A stretch of 21,183 nt of DNA from Lobulomyces angularis (taxonomy: Eukaryota > Chytridiomycota > Chytridiomycetes > Lobulomycetales > Lobulomycetaceae). The stretch is taken from positions 3,072 through 24,254 of the forward strand of contig JADHYX010000341.1 in NCBI GenBank assembly GCA_027604685.1, written 5' to 3'. Shown here piece after piece: positions 9,714 to 19,454 of the stretch (position 1 is its first letter; every line of letters begins with the position of its first letter). The position numbers were made by a program, and so were the translations under genes. The notes under the pieces were generated by a model. The model saw only the letters and a program-made list of their open reading frames with translations. It was not told the DNA's origin and made no database searches.

Positions 9714-12700
9714 TTAACCTCTATGTTGGTTTTGCTGGTACGGAGGATTCTGATAGTTCGGTGACTGTTGAGAGTTCACTGGTCTAAATTGCTGCTGGAT
9801 TTGGGGAGATCCGTGTGCCTGATTTGGTTGAGGAGGGTGTTGTACGAACTGGCGATGTGGTATAAACTGTTGCTGGGATGAATTTGGTGGGGGATTGTAA
9901 ATTGGATTTCCAAACTGTTGTTGCTGCGGAGAATTGTAGGCTGGACGTTGAGTGATAATGACTTGAGGCTGATACGGCTGACCACTAGGTCTACTAGGAT
10001 TAACTGGGCGATTAGGTACAGGTATCGCACCTGAACTATTCCCAACAAATGCGGCATTCTGGGAAGTTACAGGTCTTTTAACAAAAGCAGGATGTGCATA
10101 GGCGTTCATAGAGCTGGAAATTCTAGTAGGTACTTGCGGTGGTTGGTAATGACTGGAAACTGGTGGTTGCTGCTGAGAAGGCTGCGCAGAAGGTCGATAG
10201 TATTGATTTACTGGTTGCGACGAATTAGGTATGAAGCTTCTGGGAGGGAGATTTGATGTGATTCCTGAATTTTGAGGTGAACTTGACTGATATATTCTGA
10301 TATTACCAGAGAAATTACTTGAGATGGGAGAGCTACCCGGTCTATGGGAGACATTACTAGAATAAATGTTGGAGGAATTGTTGGAACTAGGCATTGGAAT
10401 AGGTGCACTGGCGTTACTATAGACTGGGCTGCTTTGAATTGAACCATTGCCTTGTGTGTTACCGTGATGATTTGGCGAGACCGAAGGAGATTGCTGAACT
10501 TTGGAAGTTGGAACTTGCGTGCTTGGAGAAAGTGGCCGTTGATAGGAAGGTGCATTATTACTTTGAATATCAACTGGGGAACTTGTTCTATGAATATGAG
10601 ATGGAAATGCTGTTCCATGTGATGGCTGATGATGGGTAGCTAAAGATTCACTGTTTGGTGATTTTGAAAAATTTTCTGTTTTTGCATTAAAGTCAAAGTT
10701 TTGCGGTGAAGGTTTGGGAGGAGACGAACTTTCAACTTTTATATTGACATTGTGAAAGTTTGTAGGTTGTGGTGAGGTCAACACCAAATCTTCGGGATGC
10801 GGAGAAGAAAAGGATGAATCATCATCCTGATGATTTCTTTTTTTTAAAATTGGAATAGCTACAGGAGGTTCAGTGTCCTTTTTATATTTAGACGAATTTG
10901 CAAATGTTTGTACTTCCGCTGGTTTTCGAAAATCCGCTCCTATTTTACTTGATGGAGGAGGAGTAGAAGAAGAGAATTTATTTCCTAAACCTGAATAATT
11001 ATTTTTATTCGAATTTGAAATGGAATTTCTTTCTCTAGAAGAATTTCTGAGAGAAGAGACATTTCCCTCTGATTGTTGGCTCTTGCAGTCTTTAGAGTCT
11101 TTAAAGTCCCTAGAATCTCTAGATTCTCTAGAATCTCTGGAGTCTTTAGATTCTCTGGAGTCTCTGGTTTCGTTCTCCGGTGGAGGACTCTGCAAAGCGG
11201 AAGATAATGGAGACAAAGGTGTGCCAGTGACGTCCAAGGATCCACTACTAAGAACTTTATTGTTTTCACTGCTCACAAGCGAATCTAAGGAACTTGATGG
11301 ATAATTAAGTTCTGGACTTTTAATGACTGGGCTACTACTATTGGATTCAGTTGACGCAAATTTTGAGGAAGTTCGCGGTTGAAATATTAAAGGTGCTGCA
11401 TCTTCCTCGTTGTCTAATTGAATATCTGATACTGCAACTTCAGCTTTATTAAAGTTCAACTAAAGAATAAAAATTTTTTAACTTTGCCGATGCTGAAGTA
11501 ATACAATACTTACGTTTGGAGTAGAGTGTGATGGACTTGATTGTTTAGAAATTTCTAGCACTAATGGTGGCAAAGACACGTCTTCATATGATTTGCTAAC
11601 AACTTTTTTCTTGGGAGTAAAATTGACAGGTCTAGGTCTTGGTATCGGTAAATTATTTGCCTTCGTCTTATATTCGGACAGCTCCTCTAAAAAGTATCTT
11701 GGGGTAATAATATGAGTGGAACCTACAATATTTGTGAAAAGAAAAAGAAAAAATTACAATTACTTAAATTTTCATACCAATATAAATTTGCCGATTGTGC
11801 TTTTTTGATAATTTGTAACAGCTCCTAATTTCTGGAAATGACACACCCCCCAAAAAAAATAAAATTATTCTTGCACCATTTTTTCTAAAATCTTCATCTC
11901 CATGAAAACTTCCAACTAAACGTTTTGTTCCCCACGTTGGCTTGAAACTTTTAAACTTATACTTTAAACCCGCCCCACCTTGTGTACCACTTTTCATAGC
12001 ATCCCCAATATTATTATTTGAATCTTCTTCGTTCAAGTCTTCATTATTAACGCAAGGAAAAATTTGATAGTCAAGATTTTCAAATAATTCATCCTTTAAA
12101 CAAAAGAAAATTAAATTTAATTTCCTTATTTCAATACCTCCACAATGTAATGAATCGATGGTAAATATCTGTCTACACTGAAGGATTCCTCATCTGTGAT
12201 TATAGTTTTCTTTTTTTTTTTAATTTTTCTACTTTCAGAAAGTCTGTAAAGAGAAGAATACTTGTTTTTCTAAATGAAAGTAAGAACAAACTCATAAAAA
12301 AAAAGATTATTACCATCAATTCTTGAAATCCGTTAAAATAATCAAGATCGAAACACCTCAAGCCATTTAGGCGTTGCTTTAAAGAGGTAAGAGTCTCCTC
12401 TATTGCAGTCATCCCACAAGATTCTTCCCACAGAGAAAAAAGGCTCTCTTCACTAGGCTGTTGTTTTGAGCATAAAACGTAAATTAAAAAAATCCTTAGT
12501 TTATCTTCAACAAGTATCCCAACATCCTTCAATAGTCTGTGAAAGTCCTCGTCAATTTTAGACTGATCAACAGGGTTTCCTTCATCATCTTCACCATTAG
12601 CAATATCCTAAAAAATAGGTAAACGCACCTTTTACTTAAAACTGTAGAATAAAACCTGTTCAAAATCAGCAATATCTTTTAATTTATGTTGGATTCCTAT

Positions 12701-14207
12701 TGCAGTAAGAGCTCTTAATATATTTACGTGGCCAGTCAACTGTTAAAAATTATTAAATCCAAAGCCCATAATAAAAAATATACAACATACCCTTTCTTTT
12801 TTTTCTGTATACTCTTGCAAACCCCAGACTTTTTTCGAAAGTTCACTAATTTGTTCTGAAGTTTTAGAATTTTTGTCAAAATCAGGATTTTCTTCAATAA
12901 ATTGCTTTAAGGCACCCTCAACCAAAACTGCTGCTGTAAAACTTGGCTTATGCCGATGTTCAGCCTATAAAAACAAATTATTGATAATCAAGGAATTCAA
13001 TTTTTTTTTTTTATACCCAAAATGGATCCTTTTCATCTACTACCGATACATGGTAAGAGCTATCATCATCTATGTTTTGATAACTAAAACAGATTGTTAA
13101 TAATTAAATAAATTAAAAAATACATTACGTTATTTTGTTCACTTCCACAGAAAATCTGTCATTTACCATTGACTGATATCCATATTCATGTAAAAATGGA
13201 GAAACCATGTCAACACTTCTGTCCAGAATAAAAAGTTTTGTCTAAAATTATATTTAATAAAAAACAATATAAAATGAAAAATTGAATACTTGATTTCCAA
13301 ATGGGTCACTTTTTTTATAATAAACTTTTTCTTCTGGTGACATTTCCATCAGTTGCTTATTTAAATGAAATGCTACATTAGCACTTAGGGAAGAATGATT
13401 TCCTTTCGGATTGTAATATCGTATAATGGGAAAATCTTCAAAAGTTGCAAGCAAGGATATTAAGTGAGTTGAGACATTTTCTAAATAAAAATTATAATCC
13501 CTTTGAGATTGCGATGCATACAGTATTCGATCTATAGTAGGACTATTTGAATTGACACTCATTAGGAATACCTGTGATTCAAAAGCTATTTTCATTTAAT
13601 TTTTATATAATAGATTTAGTCATTCAATTTACCAATTAAATCTAAATTAACTTCAAAAAACGAAAGTATTAAATCTTGTGGTATTTTGCTTAATTGGGAA
13701 AATAAAGCATCACTTAGGGCTATTGTAGTGATAAGAACATAGCAAGGTTTTTAATATGAAACATAACTTTGCAACATTTACCTGACAAAGTAAAAATATA
13801 TGCCACCGCATACTTCGGTGGTCTCGCAGACATGTCCTTAATTAATATATTAACATTGTCTTGGTTAGGAGAAAAAAAGTATATGGCAGCGGTATTTGGC
13901 TGCGAGTTTCTAACATTATGGATGTCTAAGGTAGCTAAATAAAAATAATTAATCTCTTATTTGAGTGTAACTAGCATACTTGGTATCTTGGCATCTTGCA
14001 AATCCTCCAAAATTTGAGCAGAATTTAAGACGCACAGCGCTTGCTGATCAACAATTAAGATTTTACTTTTAATAGTTTGTACATGAGTTAATATATCCTT
14101 TTTAATTCCTAAAGAGAAATACAGTTAAAGAAAACGATTTGAAAAATAAGGTAAAAATAAGGAAAATTTTCGTTACTGTTTTTTATGATGACTTTGAGAT
14201 CTTGCAT
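9714..14207 (-). CDS. SEC1: Sec1/Munc18-family SNARE regulator with a very long disordered C-terminal tail
   Basis: Fourteen exons, high to low: 14207-14177, 14108-13980, 13934-13782, 13719-13633, 13585-13290, 13241-13129, 13083-13017, 12964-12791, 12739-12656, 12607-12314, 12269-12138, 12093-11778, 11722-11514 and 11459-9714 (TAA). All phases agree; total 1276 residues. Residues 1 to about 645 form an SM domain: N-terminal KVIIKNRIKKDIL and KILIVDQQAL, central LFILDRSVDMVSPFLHEYGY, the region ending PFW followed by AEHRHK, and C-terminal ARIILFFLGGVSFPEIR and GSTHIITPRYFLEEL. This is the Sec1/Munc18-1 type, which binds syntaxin and SNARE bundles at the plasma membrane in exocytosis. The remaining 630 residues are low-complexity Ser/Pro/Gln/Asn with many Ser-Pro sites and an Asp-Ser-Arg repeat. 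The last exon has no ATG near its start, so the tail belongs to this protein. Family members are usually 600 to 750 residues, so the tail is unusual. Introns are 44 to 68 bases. Confidence 0.93.
11088..11165 (-). repeat. degenerate 9-base coding repeat: Arg-Asp-Ser/Arg-Glu-Ser tract in the SEC1 tail
   Basis: About eight copies of a 9-base unit read on the minus strand as R/K-D/E-S triplets (RDSRESKDSRDSRESRDSRD and similar), at about residues 794-819. The DNA repeat is visible on the + strand as alternating agaatctct and gagtcttta forms. Expansion by slippage within a disordered tail is the likely origin. The tract is highly charged and resembles short R-S/R-D stretches seen in regulated disordered proteins. 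Confidence 0.85.
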
Positions 14208-14260
14208 TAAAATCTTCAATTATACAAAATTAAGTATTGATTATTATTTATTAATTATAT

Positions 14261-14290
14261 TTAAGGTTATTTAAGGTTATTTAAGGTTAT
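14261..14290. repeat. tandem repeat, three copies of a 10-base unit
   Basis: Three exact consecutive copies of TTAAGGTTAT, followed by a fourth partial copy (TTAA). It sits 54 bases upstream of the SEC1 start codon, in its promoter or 5' leader. Ten bases is close to one helical turn, so repeated protein sites on one face are possible. Polymerase slippage is the simpler explanation. Confidence 0.9.
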
Positions 14291-14352
14291 TAATGGTAAA
14301 AAGCAAAACTTTATGTCTCACAAGGAAAATTTTTTTGCCTTAAATTTGGTTT

Positions 14353-14534
14353 CTAAGATGTGTTTATAGCATGTACAGCGATTTCAATAACCTCATTTAC
14401 AGCACTTGTTTTTTTAAAACCAACATGAAAATAATTTATTATTCCTTTACCAAGTTTAGTGAATTTTCCTTAAAATGCAATAACTATTTCTTTTCACTTC
14501 CAGCTCGAATATCTTTTGGAGTTTCTACTACCAT
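14353..14534 (-). CDS. possible small protein, faintly Alba-like (uncertain)
   Basis: From the ATG at 14534, exon 14534-14498 and exon 14468-14353 (TAG) give a 50-residue peptide. It contains GKGIINYFHVGF and later NEVIEIAVHAIN, an arrangement that recalls the Alba fold (G-x-I-x-NY, then E-hydrophobic-x-hydrophobic-x-A-x-x-A-I-N). The required intron is only 29 bases, shorter than any other here, and the peptide is shorter than an Alba domain. It could be a truncated or frameshifted relic. Alba-family proteins bind nucleic acid and are found in RNase P/MRP and chromatin. The similarity is by eye only. Confidence 0.22.
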
Positions 14535-15247
14535 TTTTTTACCAAGTGATTAATTTAATACTACATTTGAAGCAGTTGAATGAAAAATCAAAAAAAAAGT
14601 ATAAAAATTACAGAAGCATTTGGTAAGCAAACATCTGGCAATCTATACAAGTTGATAATTAAAAATAAAAGAAAGTAAAATTCTGTCGTTTGAAAAATGA
14701 AGTTTTAAATATCTTTAAGAAAAGATATTATACTTTTATTTCACTGTAGAAGTTGATTTTGATGCATCAACTTAAATGCGAGGTGGTATTAATGAAATAG
14801 AAAGTTTAACACTTGACAAAAAACTTAAGCTTAATTTGGTTTTTTGAATCATTTCCATAAAATACTTGATTACAACATTTGAATTGGATCTTGAAAATTA
14901 ATAGCTTTGAGTTCCACTTAATTGTATTTTTTAAGTTTTTCAATGATGATTCAATCTTTATTGTTAAATTTTTTATAATTTCAAATTTAAAAAAAAATAT
15001 TATTGACAAAAATTTTATCACTTACCATTTATGAAAACGTTGAAACAAAATTTTCTTAATTATTGATTATGTCTTTGGAGTTAAGTTTATTAAAAAGGAT
15101 TGCTTTTACTTATTCAGTTGTTGCTTTAGTTCAATTTTTAAATTTTTTAATCAAATTCGATTTCATGCATAATCCAATTTACTAATTTATCTTGCACTGA
15201 GAATTGTGGCTCTTACTTCCATCTTCTATCTTGAAAATATGGAATAC

Positions 15248-15439
15248 CTATAGCCCTTTTAATATTGCATACTCAATGTTGCGCTGAAAAACATTCTGAT
15301 TACCATAACCTGTGAGAAGAAGTGCTTCCTTGAATTGGTTTAAAGCAGAACTAATAGTATTAGCAAAGGGAATGGAAGGCAATTTCATCTTTGATATGAT
15401 ACAAGTACTAGGAAGATTTTCATCTGTCCGCAATATCAT
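15248..15439 (-). CDS. unrecognised small open frame, possibly an exon or pseudogene fragment
   Basis: An ATG-led frame of 63 codons, ending in TAG at 15248. Its composition (Leu, Ser, Pro, Gly, Thr, few Lys/Asn runs) is unlike chance AT-rich translation. The middle reads NTISSALNQFKEALLLTG. Just after the stop, a different frame stays open for 13 codons (beginning GIPYFQ) up to a GTAAGA donor, which suggests either a splice joining the frames or a frameshift. No family is recognised. Confidence 0.28.
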   Translation of the reverse strand: MILRTDENLPSTCIISKMKLPSIPFANTISSALNQFKEALLLTGYGNQNVFQRNIEYAILKGL

Positions 15440-15539
15440 TCATGACTTCATTGTTAATAAATAAACTTAAGTGTGTAACAATTAATTTTTTTTTTTTTAA
15501 CTTAAAATACACAAAAAAATTCAAATTTAATCTAATTAA

Positions 15540-15563
15540 TTTTTTTTTTTTTTTTTTTTTTTT
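15540..15563 (+). repeat. poly-T tract
   Basis: Twenty-four consecutive T residues, 41 bases upstream of the ZC3H15 start codon. Long T-runs also stand before the ATGs of the histidyl-tRNA synthetase and RPL32 genes, so this appears to be a common promoter or leader feature in this genome; dA:dT tracts of this length exclude nucleosomes. Confidence 0.8.
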
Positions 15564-15604
15564 AAAGTTTTTTTAACATAAATAGTTAATTAAAAATTAA
15601 ATAA

Positions 15605-17108
15605 ATGCCACCAAAAAAGTCAAAAGTTGTTGCTGCCAAAAAGGCTAAAGTTGAAGATAAAACTTTTGGCTTAAAAAATAAAAAAGGAGCAAAAGTAATG
15701 TTAATTGAAGAAAAAATTAAAAAATATCTTAATTACTCTAAATTTAATTCTAGGTCAGTAAATATGTTGAGCAGGTGAAGGACCAAGTAGCCAAATCAGG
15801 AAAAAGCATCAAAGACCAAGTAAATAGTTCTTAATTTTTTTTTTTTTTATTACTGTTATTTTTTTTTTAAAAAAAAGAAAAATGAAAAAGATTTGAATGC
15901 TGAACGACAAGCTAAGAAAAAACTAGAAGAAGAAAAAAAAATGGAAATGGCAGCATTATTCAAAACAACTTTAAATACTCAGAAAGTACCATTTGGTAAA
16001 TACAAGAAAAAAAAAATATTGAATCGCTTACTTAAAAAAAATATTAGGTGTTGATCCAAAAACGGTACTTTGCTTACATTTTAAAGCTGGCCATTGTGCC
16101 AAAAAAGATAAATGCAAATTTTCTCATGATTTAGATATAGAAAGAAAAGGAACTAAAATTGATCTGTATACCGACGCTAGATCCGAAAAGAAAAATAAAG
16201 AAGGTATTTTTTTTTTTACTGCACTCAAATATTAAAAATTTTTTTTAAGATGATGGTATGGAAGGTTGGGATCAAAATAAATTGGAATCAGTTGTTTCGG
16301 GAAAAGATGAAAAAAAAAATTTAAATAACCCAACTGAAATTGTTTGTAGGAATTTTTTTTTTTTTTTGTTTTGAACTATTTTTTATTTATTTTATAGGTA
16401 AACATTTTCTTGATGCAGTTGAAACTCGTAAATATGGCTGGTTTTGGAGTTGCCCCAGTGGGGATGATTGTAAATATCGTCATAGATTACCACCTGGATA
16501 TGTTTTGAAGAAGAAAGAAACTCCTGAAGAAAAAGCAGCAAGAGAAGAAAAAGAAAAGGAAAATGAGATAACAATAGAAGACTTTTTGGAGACGGAGGTA
16601 TTTTTTTTAATAAATATTTAATTTTAAATAAAACTAGCGACATAAACTGGTAATGACAACTCCAATTACAGAAGAAAGCTTTATGAAATGGAAGGCTGAG
16701 AGAAAACGAAGACAAAAAGCTGAAGATGATTTAGCGATGAAGAAGAAGAGCGAGGCTATCCATAAAGTATAAAAATAAAACTAGCGAAATTTTATTTAAT
16801 AACTATTTTAGGTTGGTAAAGCCGGATTATCATTTTCTGGTAAAGAATTATTCGACTTTAACCCAGATTGGGCACAAGGAGGATTTGATGAAGAAGATGC
16901 AATGGATATTAAAATTAGAGGAAGTGATGAGGAGGATAACGAAGAAGAGGATGAAATTTCGAAAGGTATAAATGACTTGAAGCTAAAAGGACAAAATTCT
17001 ATTGGTAATAGTTGGGAAGTTATCGATAGTAATAATATTGATGAGGATCTTTTTGAGGAAGAAGATCTAGAAGGTTTAGATGACGATGATGATGATAATG
17101 AAGACTGA
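15605..17108 (+). CDS. ZC3H15: ZC3H15/DFRP1-type CCCH zinc-finger protein
   Basis: Binding partner and stabiliser of the DRG1 GTPase, associated with translating ribosomes (yeast Tma46). Exons: 15605-15694, 15754-15819, 15878-15995, 16048-16203, 16250-16345, 16398-16597, 16638-16766 and 16812-17108 (TGA); 383 residues, close to the family (human 426, yeast 345). The start MPPKKSK and the block [14 protein letters not shown] are hallmarks. Finger 1 is C100-C108-C114-H118 ([19 protein letters not shown]). Finger 2 spans C176 to H204 with KYGWFW before CPSGDDC; its first Cys codon is assembled across an intron. The DFRP-type domain follows ([24 protein letters not shown]). The C-terminus is strongly acidic, with [10 protein letters not shown] resembling the conserved end of the human protein. 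The 40-base intron at 16598 is among the shortest. Likely expressed with other translation genes such as the adjacent RPL32. Confidence 0.96.
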
Positions 17109-17418
17109 TAGAATTGATATTTGAAAACTATTTACTTTGTAATATTATCCTTTATATTTGATTTTCTTAATGCTAATGTAAATTTTAAATTAAAATTTTA
17201 AATTAATTACTGTTTGTCTCATAATTATCCATCACATAAGGAGAAAAACTGAATGATTGGGATTAGATACAACTTTATTTATTTATTTCATTATTTCAAT
17301 AATACATAGTTATTTTGAAAGTTCAAAGCACGTTAACACTTTGAAACCAAGTTGAACAGTTAACAGAAAGTTTTTTTTTTTTTTTTTAATTTATTTTTTT
17401 TTAATACAATACTAAAAA
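17109..17418 (+). other. intergenic region: ZC3H15 3' end and RPL32 promoter
   Basis: No coding signal. The right half carries a perfect inverted repeat and two GTTAAC palindromes (entered separately), then two long T-runs immediately before the RPL32 ATG. Confidence 0.65.
17322..17364 (+). promoter_or_regulatory. candidate RPL32 promoter element: inverted repeat plus two GTTAAC palindromes
   Basis: TTCAAAG at 17322-17328 and its exact complement CTTTGAA at 17339-17345 flank a 10-base spacer containing GTTAAC (17332-17337). A second GTTAAC lies at 17359-17364. The cluster ends 54 bases before the RPL32 ATG, upstream of a T-run. The symmetry suggests a dimeric transcription factor site; ribosomal protein genes often share such boxes, but no known factor is recognised. 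Confidence 0.35.
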
Positions 17419-17946
17419 ATGACTACTTCATTAAACAAAACTCCAATAGTTAAAAAAAGAACAAAGAAGTTTGTTCGTCACCAAAGTGATCGTTATGATA
17501 AAGTTAAGGAAAGTTGGAGAAAACCAAAAGGTTTCAAAGATTTTTTTTTTTTTTTAAGTTATGTTAAATGAATTGCAGGAATCGATAATAGAGTTCGTAG
17601 AAGATTTAAGGGACAAATTGCAATGCCAAAAATTGGTTATGGTTCTAATAGTAAAACTAGACATTTGCTTCCAAATGGGTTTAAAAAATTTTTAGTTTCA
17701 AATGTTAGAGATGTTGACTTACTCTTAATGCACAATAGGTACCATATGATTTTTTTTTTTATTTATTAATAACTTTTTTTTTTTTTTTTTACTTTTTTTG
17801 TTTGAAAATTCATAAGAGTCTATTCAGCTGAAATTGCACATAACGTTTCTCAAAGAAAAAGAGTTGAAATTGTTGCTAGAGCTGCTGAATTAGATCTTAA
17901 ACTTACTAATGCACATGGACGTCTCAGAACTAAGGAAGATGAATAA
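17419..17946 (+). CDS. RPL32: 60S ribosomal protein eL32
   Basis: Component of the large cytosolic ribosomal subunit. Exons: 17419-17530, 17579-17738 and 17817-17946 (TAA); 133 residues against 135 in human. Diagnostic stretches are [26 protein letters not shown] joined to [32 protein letters not shown], and the final exon [20 protein letters not shown]. The N-terminus has a few extra variable residues before [10 protein letters not shown]. The last acceptor is an AAG (cataag) after a long T-run, and is the only one that keeps the conserved RVYSAEIAH. Two introns in such a short gene fit the intron density here. Context: ZC3H15 lies just upstream on the same strand. Confidence 0.98.
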
Positions 17947-18368
17947 AAAAATTTTTTTTTCTTGTTTTAAATAAGAAATAAAAAATAAAAATAAAAAAAA
18001 TTTTGGGTGTTGTATAATTATTAATAATAAAATAAAAAAAATATAAAACAATTTAGAGTTTAAATGGATTTCATTGTAGTACTTAAGTTTTAAGAAAACT
18101 TAGTGCCTACTTCCTCTTTGTAGCGCCTAGAACTTTTGGCGTTGATTTGTAATGTGAACAAGCAGCCAAAATTAATATCTTCTCATATAATTCATTCCAA
18201 ATTGGTCTTGGCTCTTTGACTTTATTTTTATTCTGTGCAACACTGCTTAACAATCGGAGTTTGTTTATAAAAAAAGAGCAAAAAATGAATTGGTTTAAAA
18301 AAAATAAAATTAAATAAAATAAAGTTAAAAAAAAAAAAAAACTGCACTTAAAAAAAAAATATAAAAAA
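17947..18368. other. region between RPL32 and pirin
   Basis: 17947-18100 is A-rich with several AATAAA-type signals for RPL32. 18107-18270 is a less AT-biased patch open on the minus strand (entered separately). 18280-18368 is almost pure A/T and must hold the pirin promoter and leader. Confidence 0.5.
18107..18270 (-). CDS. possible small minus-strand protein, 3' exon only (uncertain)
   Basis: A frame ending in TAG at 18107 is open leftward-reading from about 18270. The last 36 residues (EPRPIWNELYEKILILAACS, then HYKSTPKVLGATKRK) have balanced composition, unlike the flanking A/T DNA. The segment before them (INKLRLLSSVAQNKNK) resembles a mitochondrial targeting sequence. No ATG lies in this frame until 18379, which overlaps the pirin start and follows poly-T-encoded Phe runs, so the true start is unknown. 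It would be tail-to-tail with RPL32 and head-to-head with pirin. Family not recognised. Confidence 0.3.
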
Positions 18369-19454
18369 ATGGGAATCAATACGTCAGAATCAGCAATTCG
18401 CTTAATCCAAAAATTGAATGTCCCAACTCCAATGAAAACGCAGGATCCTTTTCTTTTTAGTGTTTATCACAAGGACCTCTATCCGAAGGGAAATGAAAAA
18501 ATGGAGGCTCCACGAATTGGGAATGGTAGTGATTTTGGTGTCAACCAACCTTATCGGTAAACAAAAAAGAAAACCTTTCTGAGAAGTAAAGAAAAATTAA
18601 TTTTTTTTTTTAGAATGTACCATGGTGAAAAAATTCCTGGATTTCCTCAACATCCTCATCGAGGTTTCGAAACTATTACTTGTACTTTAGAAGGTTTAGT
18701 TGATCATACAGACAGTTTAAAATCCAGTGGGCGATATGGAAATGGCGATTTACAATGGATGACTGCTGGAAAAGGCATAGTACATGGTGAAAACTTTCCA
18801 CTATTGAATATAGATAAACCTAATCCACTTAGATTCTTTCAAATTTGGTTAAACCTACCTTCAAAATCAAAAATGGTACAACCTGCACAACTGATGCATT
18901 GGTCTGAAAATGTCAAAAGATACGAATCTAATGACAAATTGGTGAAGGTAGTTGTATGGGCAGGGGAAATCTTTGGAGTGAAGGCATTGGAACCAATAGA
19001 AAATTCCTGGGCAAAGGATCCAAATAATGACGTCAATATTTGGTTTTTCACTTTAAAACCTGGAGCAAAGGTTACTATACCAAATGCGAAAAACTCAGCT
19101 TCCACGAGGAGTTTATATTTTGTTGAAGGAAAGGAAATGAGGTTAGCAAGCAAGTTAATTGACTCCAGTACATTAGTTGAATTAGATGCTACTTTTGAAG
19201 TCGAAGTGGAAAATATTGGAACTGACGAAAGTGAATTTTTAATCCTGCAAGGTAAACCCATTGGTGAACCAGTCGTACAACAAGGTCCATTTGTAATGAA
19301 TAAAGAAGAAGAAATTCAGCAAACATTTTCAGAATATCGAAAAACAAGATTCGGAGGATGGCCATGGGAACAAGATGCTGTTATTTTTCCTAGAGAAACT
19401 GGAAGATTCATTAGTGATGGTAAAACCTCCCAATACCCTCCTAAAAAAATTTAA
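18369..19454 (+). CDS. PIR: pirin, bicupin iron-binding protein
   Basis: Two exons, 18369-18556 and 18614-19454 (TAA), joined inside an Arg codon; 342 residues against 290 in human pirin. The N-terminal cupin carries HPHRGFET and GKGIVHGE, so the four metal ligands correspond to H76, H78, H120 and E122 (human H56, H58, H101, E103). Other hallmarks are MYHGEKIPGFPQ, LRFFQIWLNLP and the C-terminal FGGWPW. The second cupin (about residues 190-280) lacks the metal ligands, as is normal. Pirins are cupin-fold proteins with quercetinase-like chemistry in some members and a redox-sensing transcription cofactor role in human cells; which applies here is unknown. The first exon adds about 20 residues before the first cupin, with no clear targeting signal. 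The start has an A-rich context and is preceded only by A/T DNA. Confidence 0.96.

Larger units (their letters stand above)
14208..15604. other. 1.4 kb region without an established gene, between SEC1 and ZC3H15
   Basis: Holds the SEC1 promoter (read leftward) and the ZC3H15 promoter (read rightward). Scattered minus-strand peptides look coding-like at 14353-14534 and 15248-15439 (entered separately). Between them, 14540-15240 shows donor-like GTAAGT sites on the minus strand (15033 and 15210 areas) but no frame that joins convincingly. A decayed minus-strand gene or one or two small intron-bearing genes are both possible. Confidence 0.4.

Noticed and set aside
10208..11269. Alternative-frame open reading frames within the last SEC1 exon (10208-10618 and 10985-11269 minus, 10403-10639 plus)
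   Set aside because: They lie inside the long frame joined in phase to the SM domain and show no motif of their own.
11020..11304. + strand open frame of Leu-Glu-Ser repeats
   Set aside because: Antisense of the Arg-Asp-Ser repeat in the SEC1 tail; any 9-base repeat without stops is open on both strands.
16392..16715. 107-codon minus-strand open frame
   Set aside because: Antisense of the second CCCH finger exon of ZC3H15 and crosses its 40-base intron.
18839..19261. 140-codon minus-strand open frame
   Set aside because: Antisense of pirin, whose conserved cupin sequence fixes the + strand frame.
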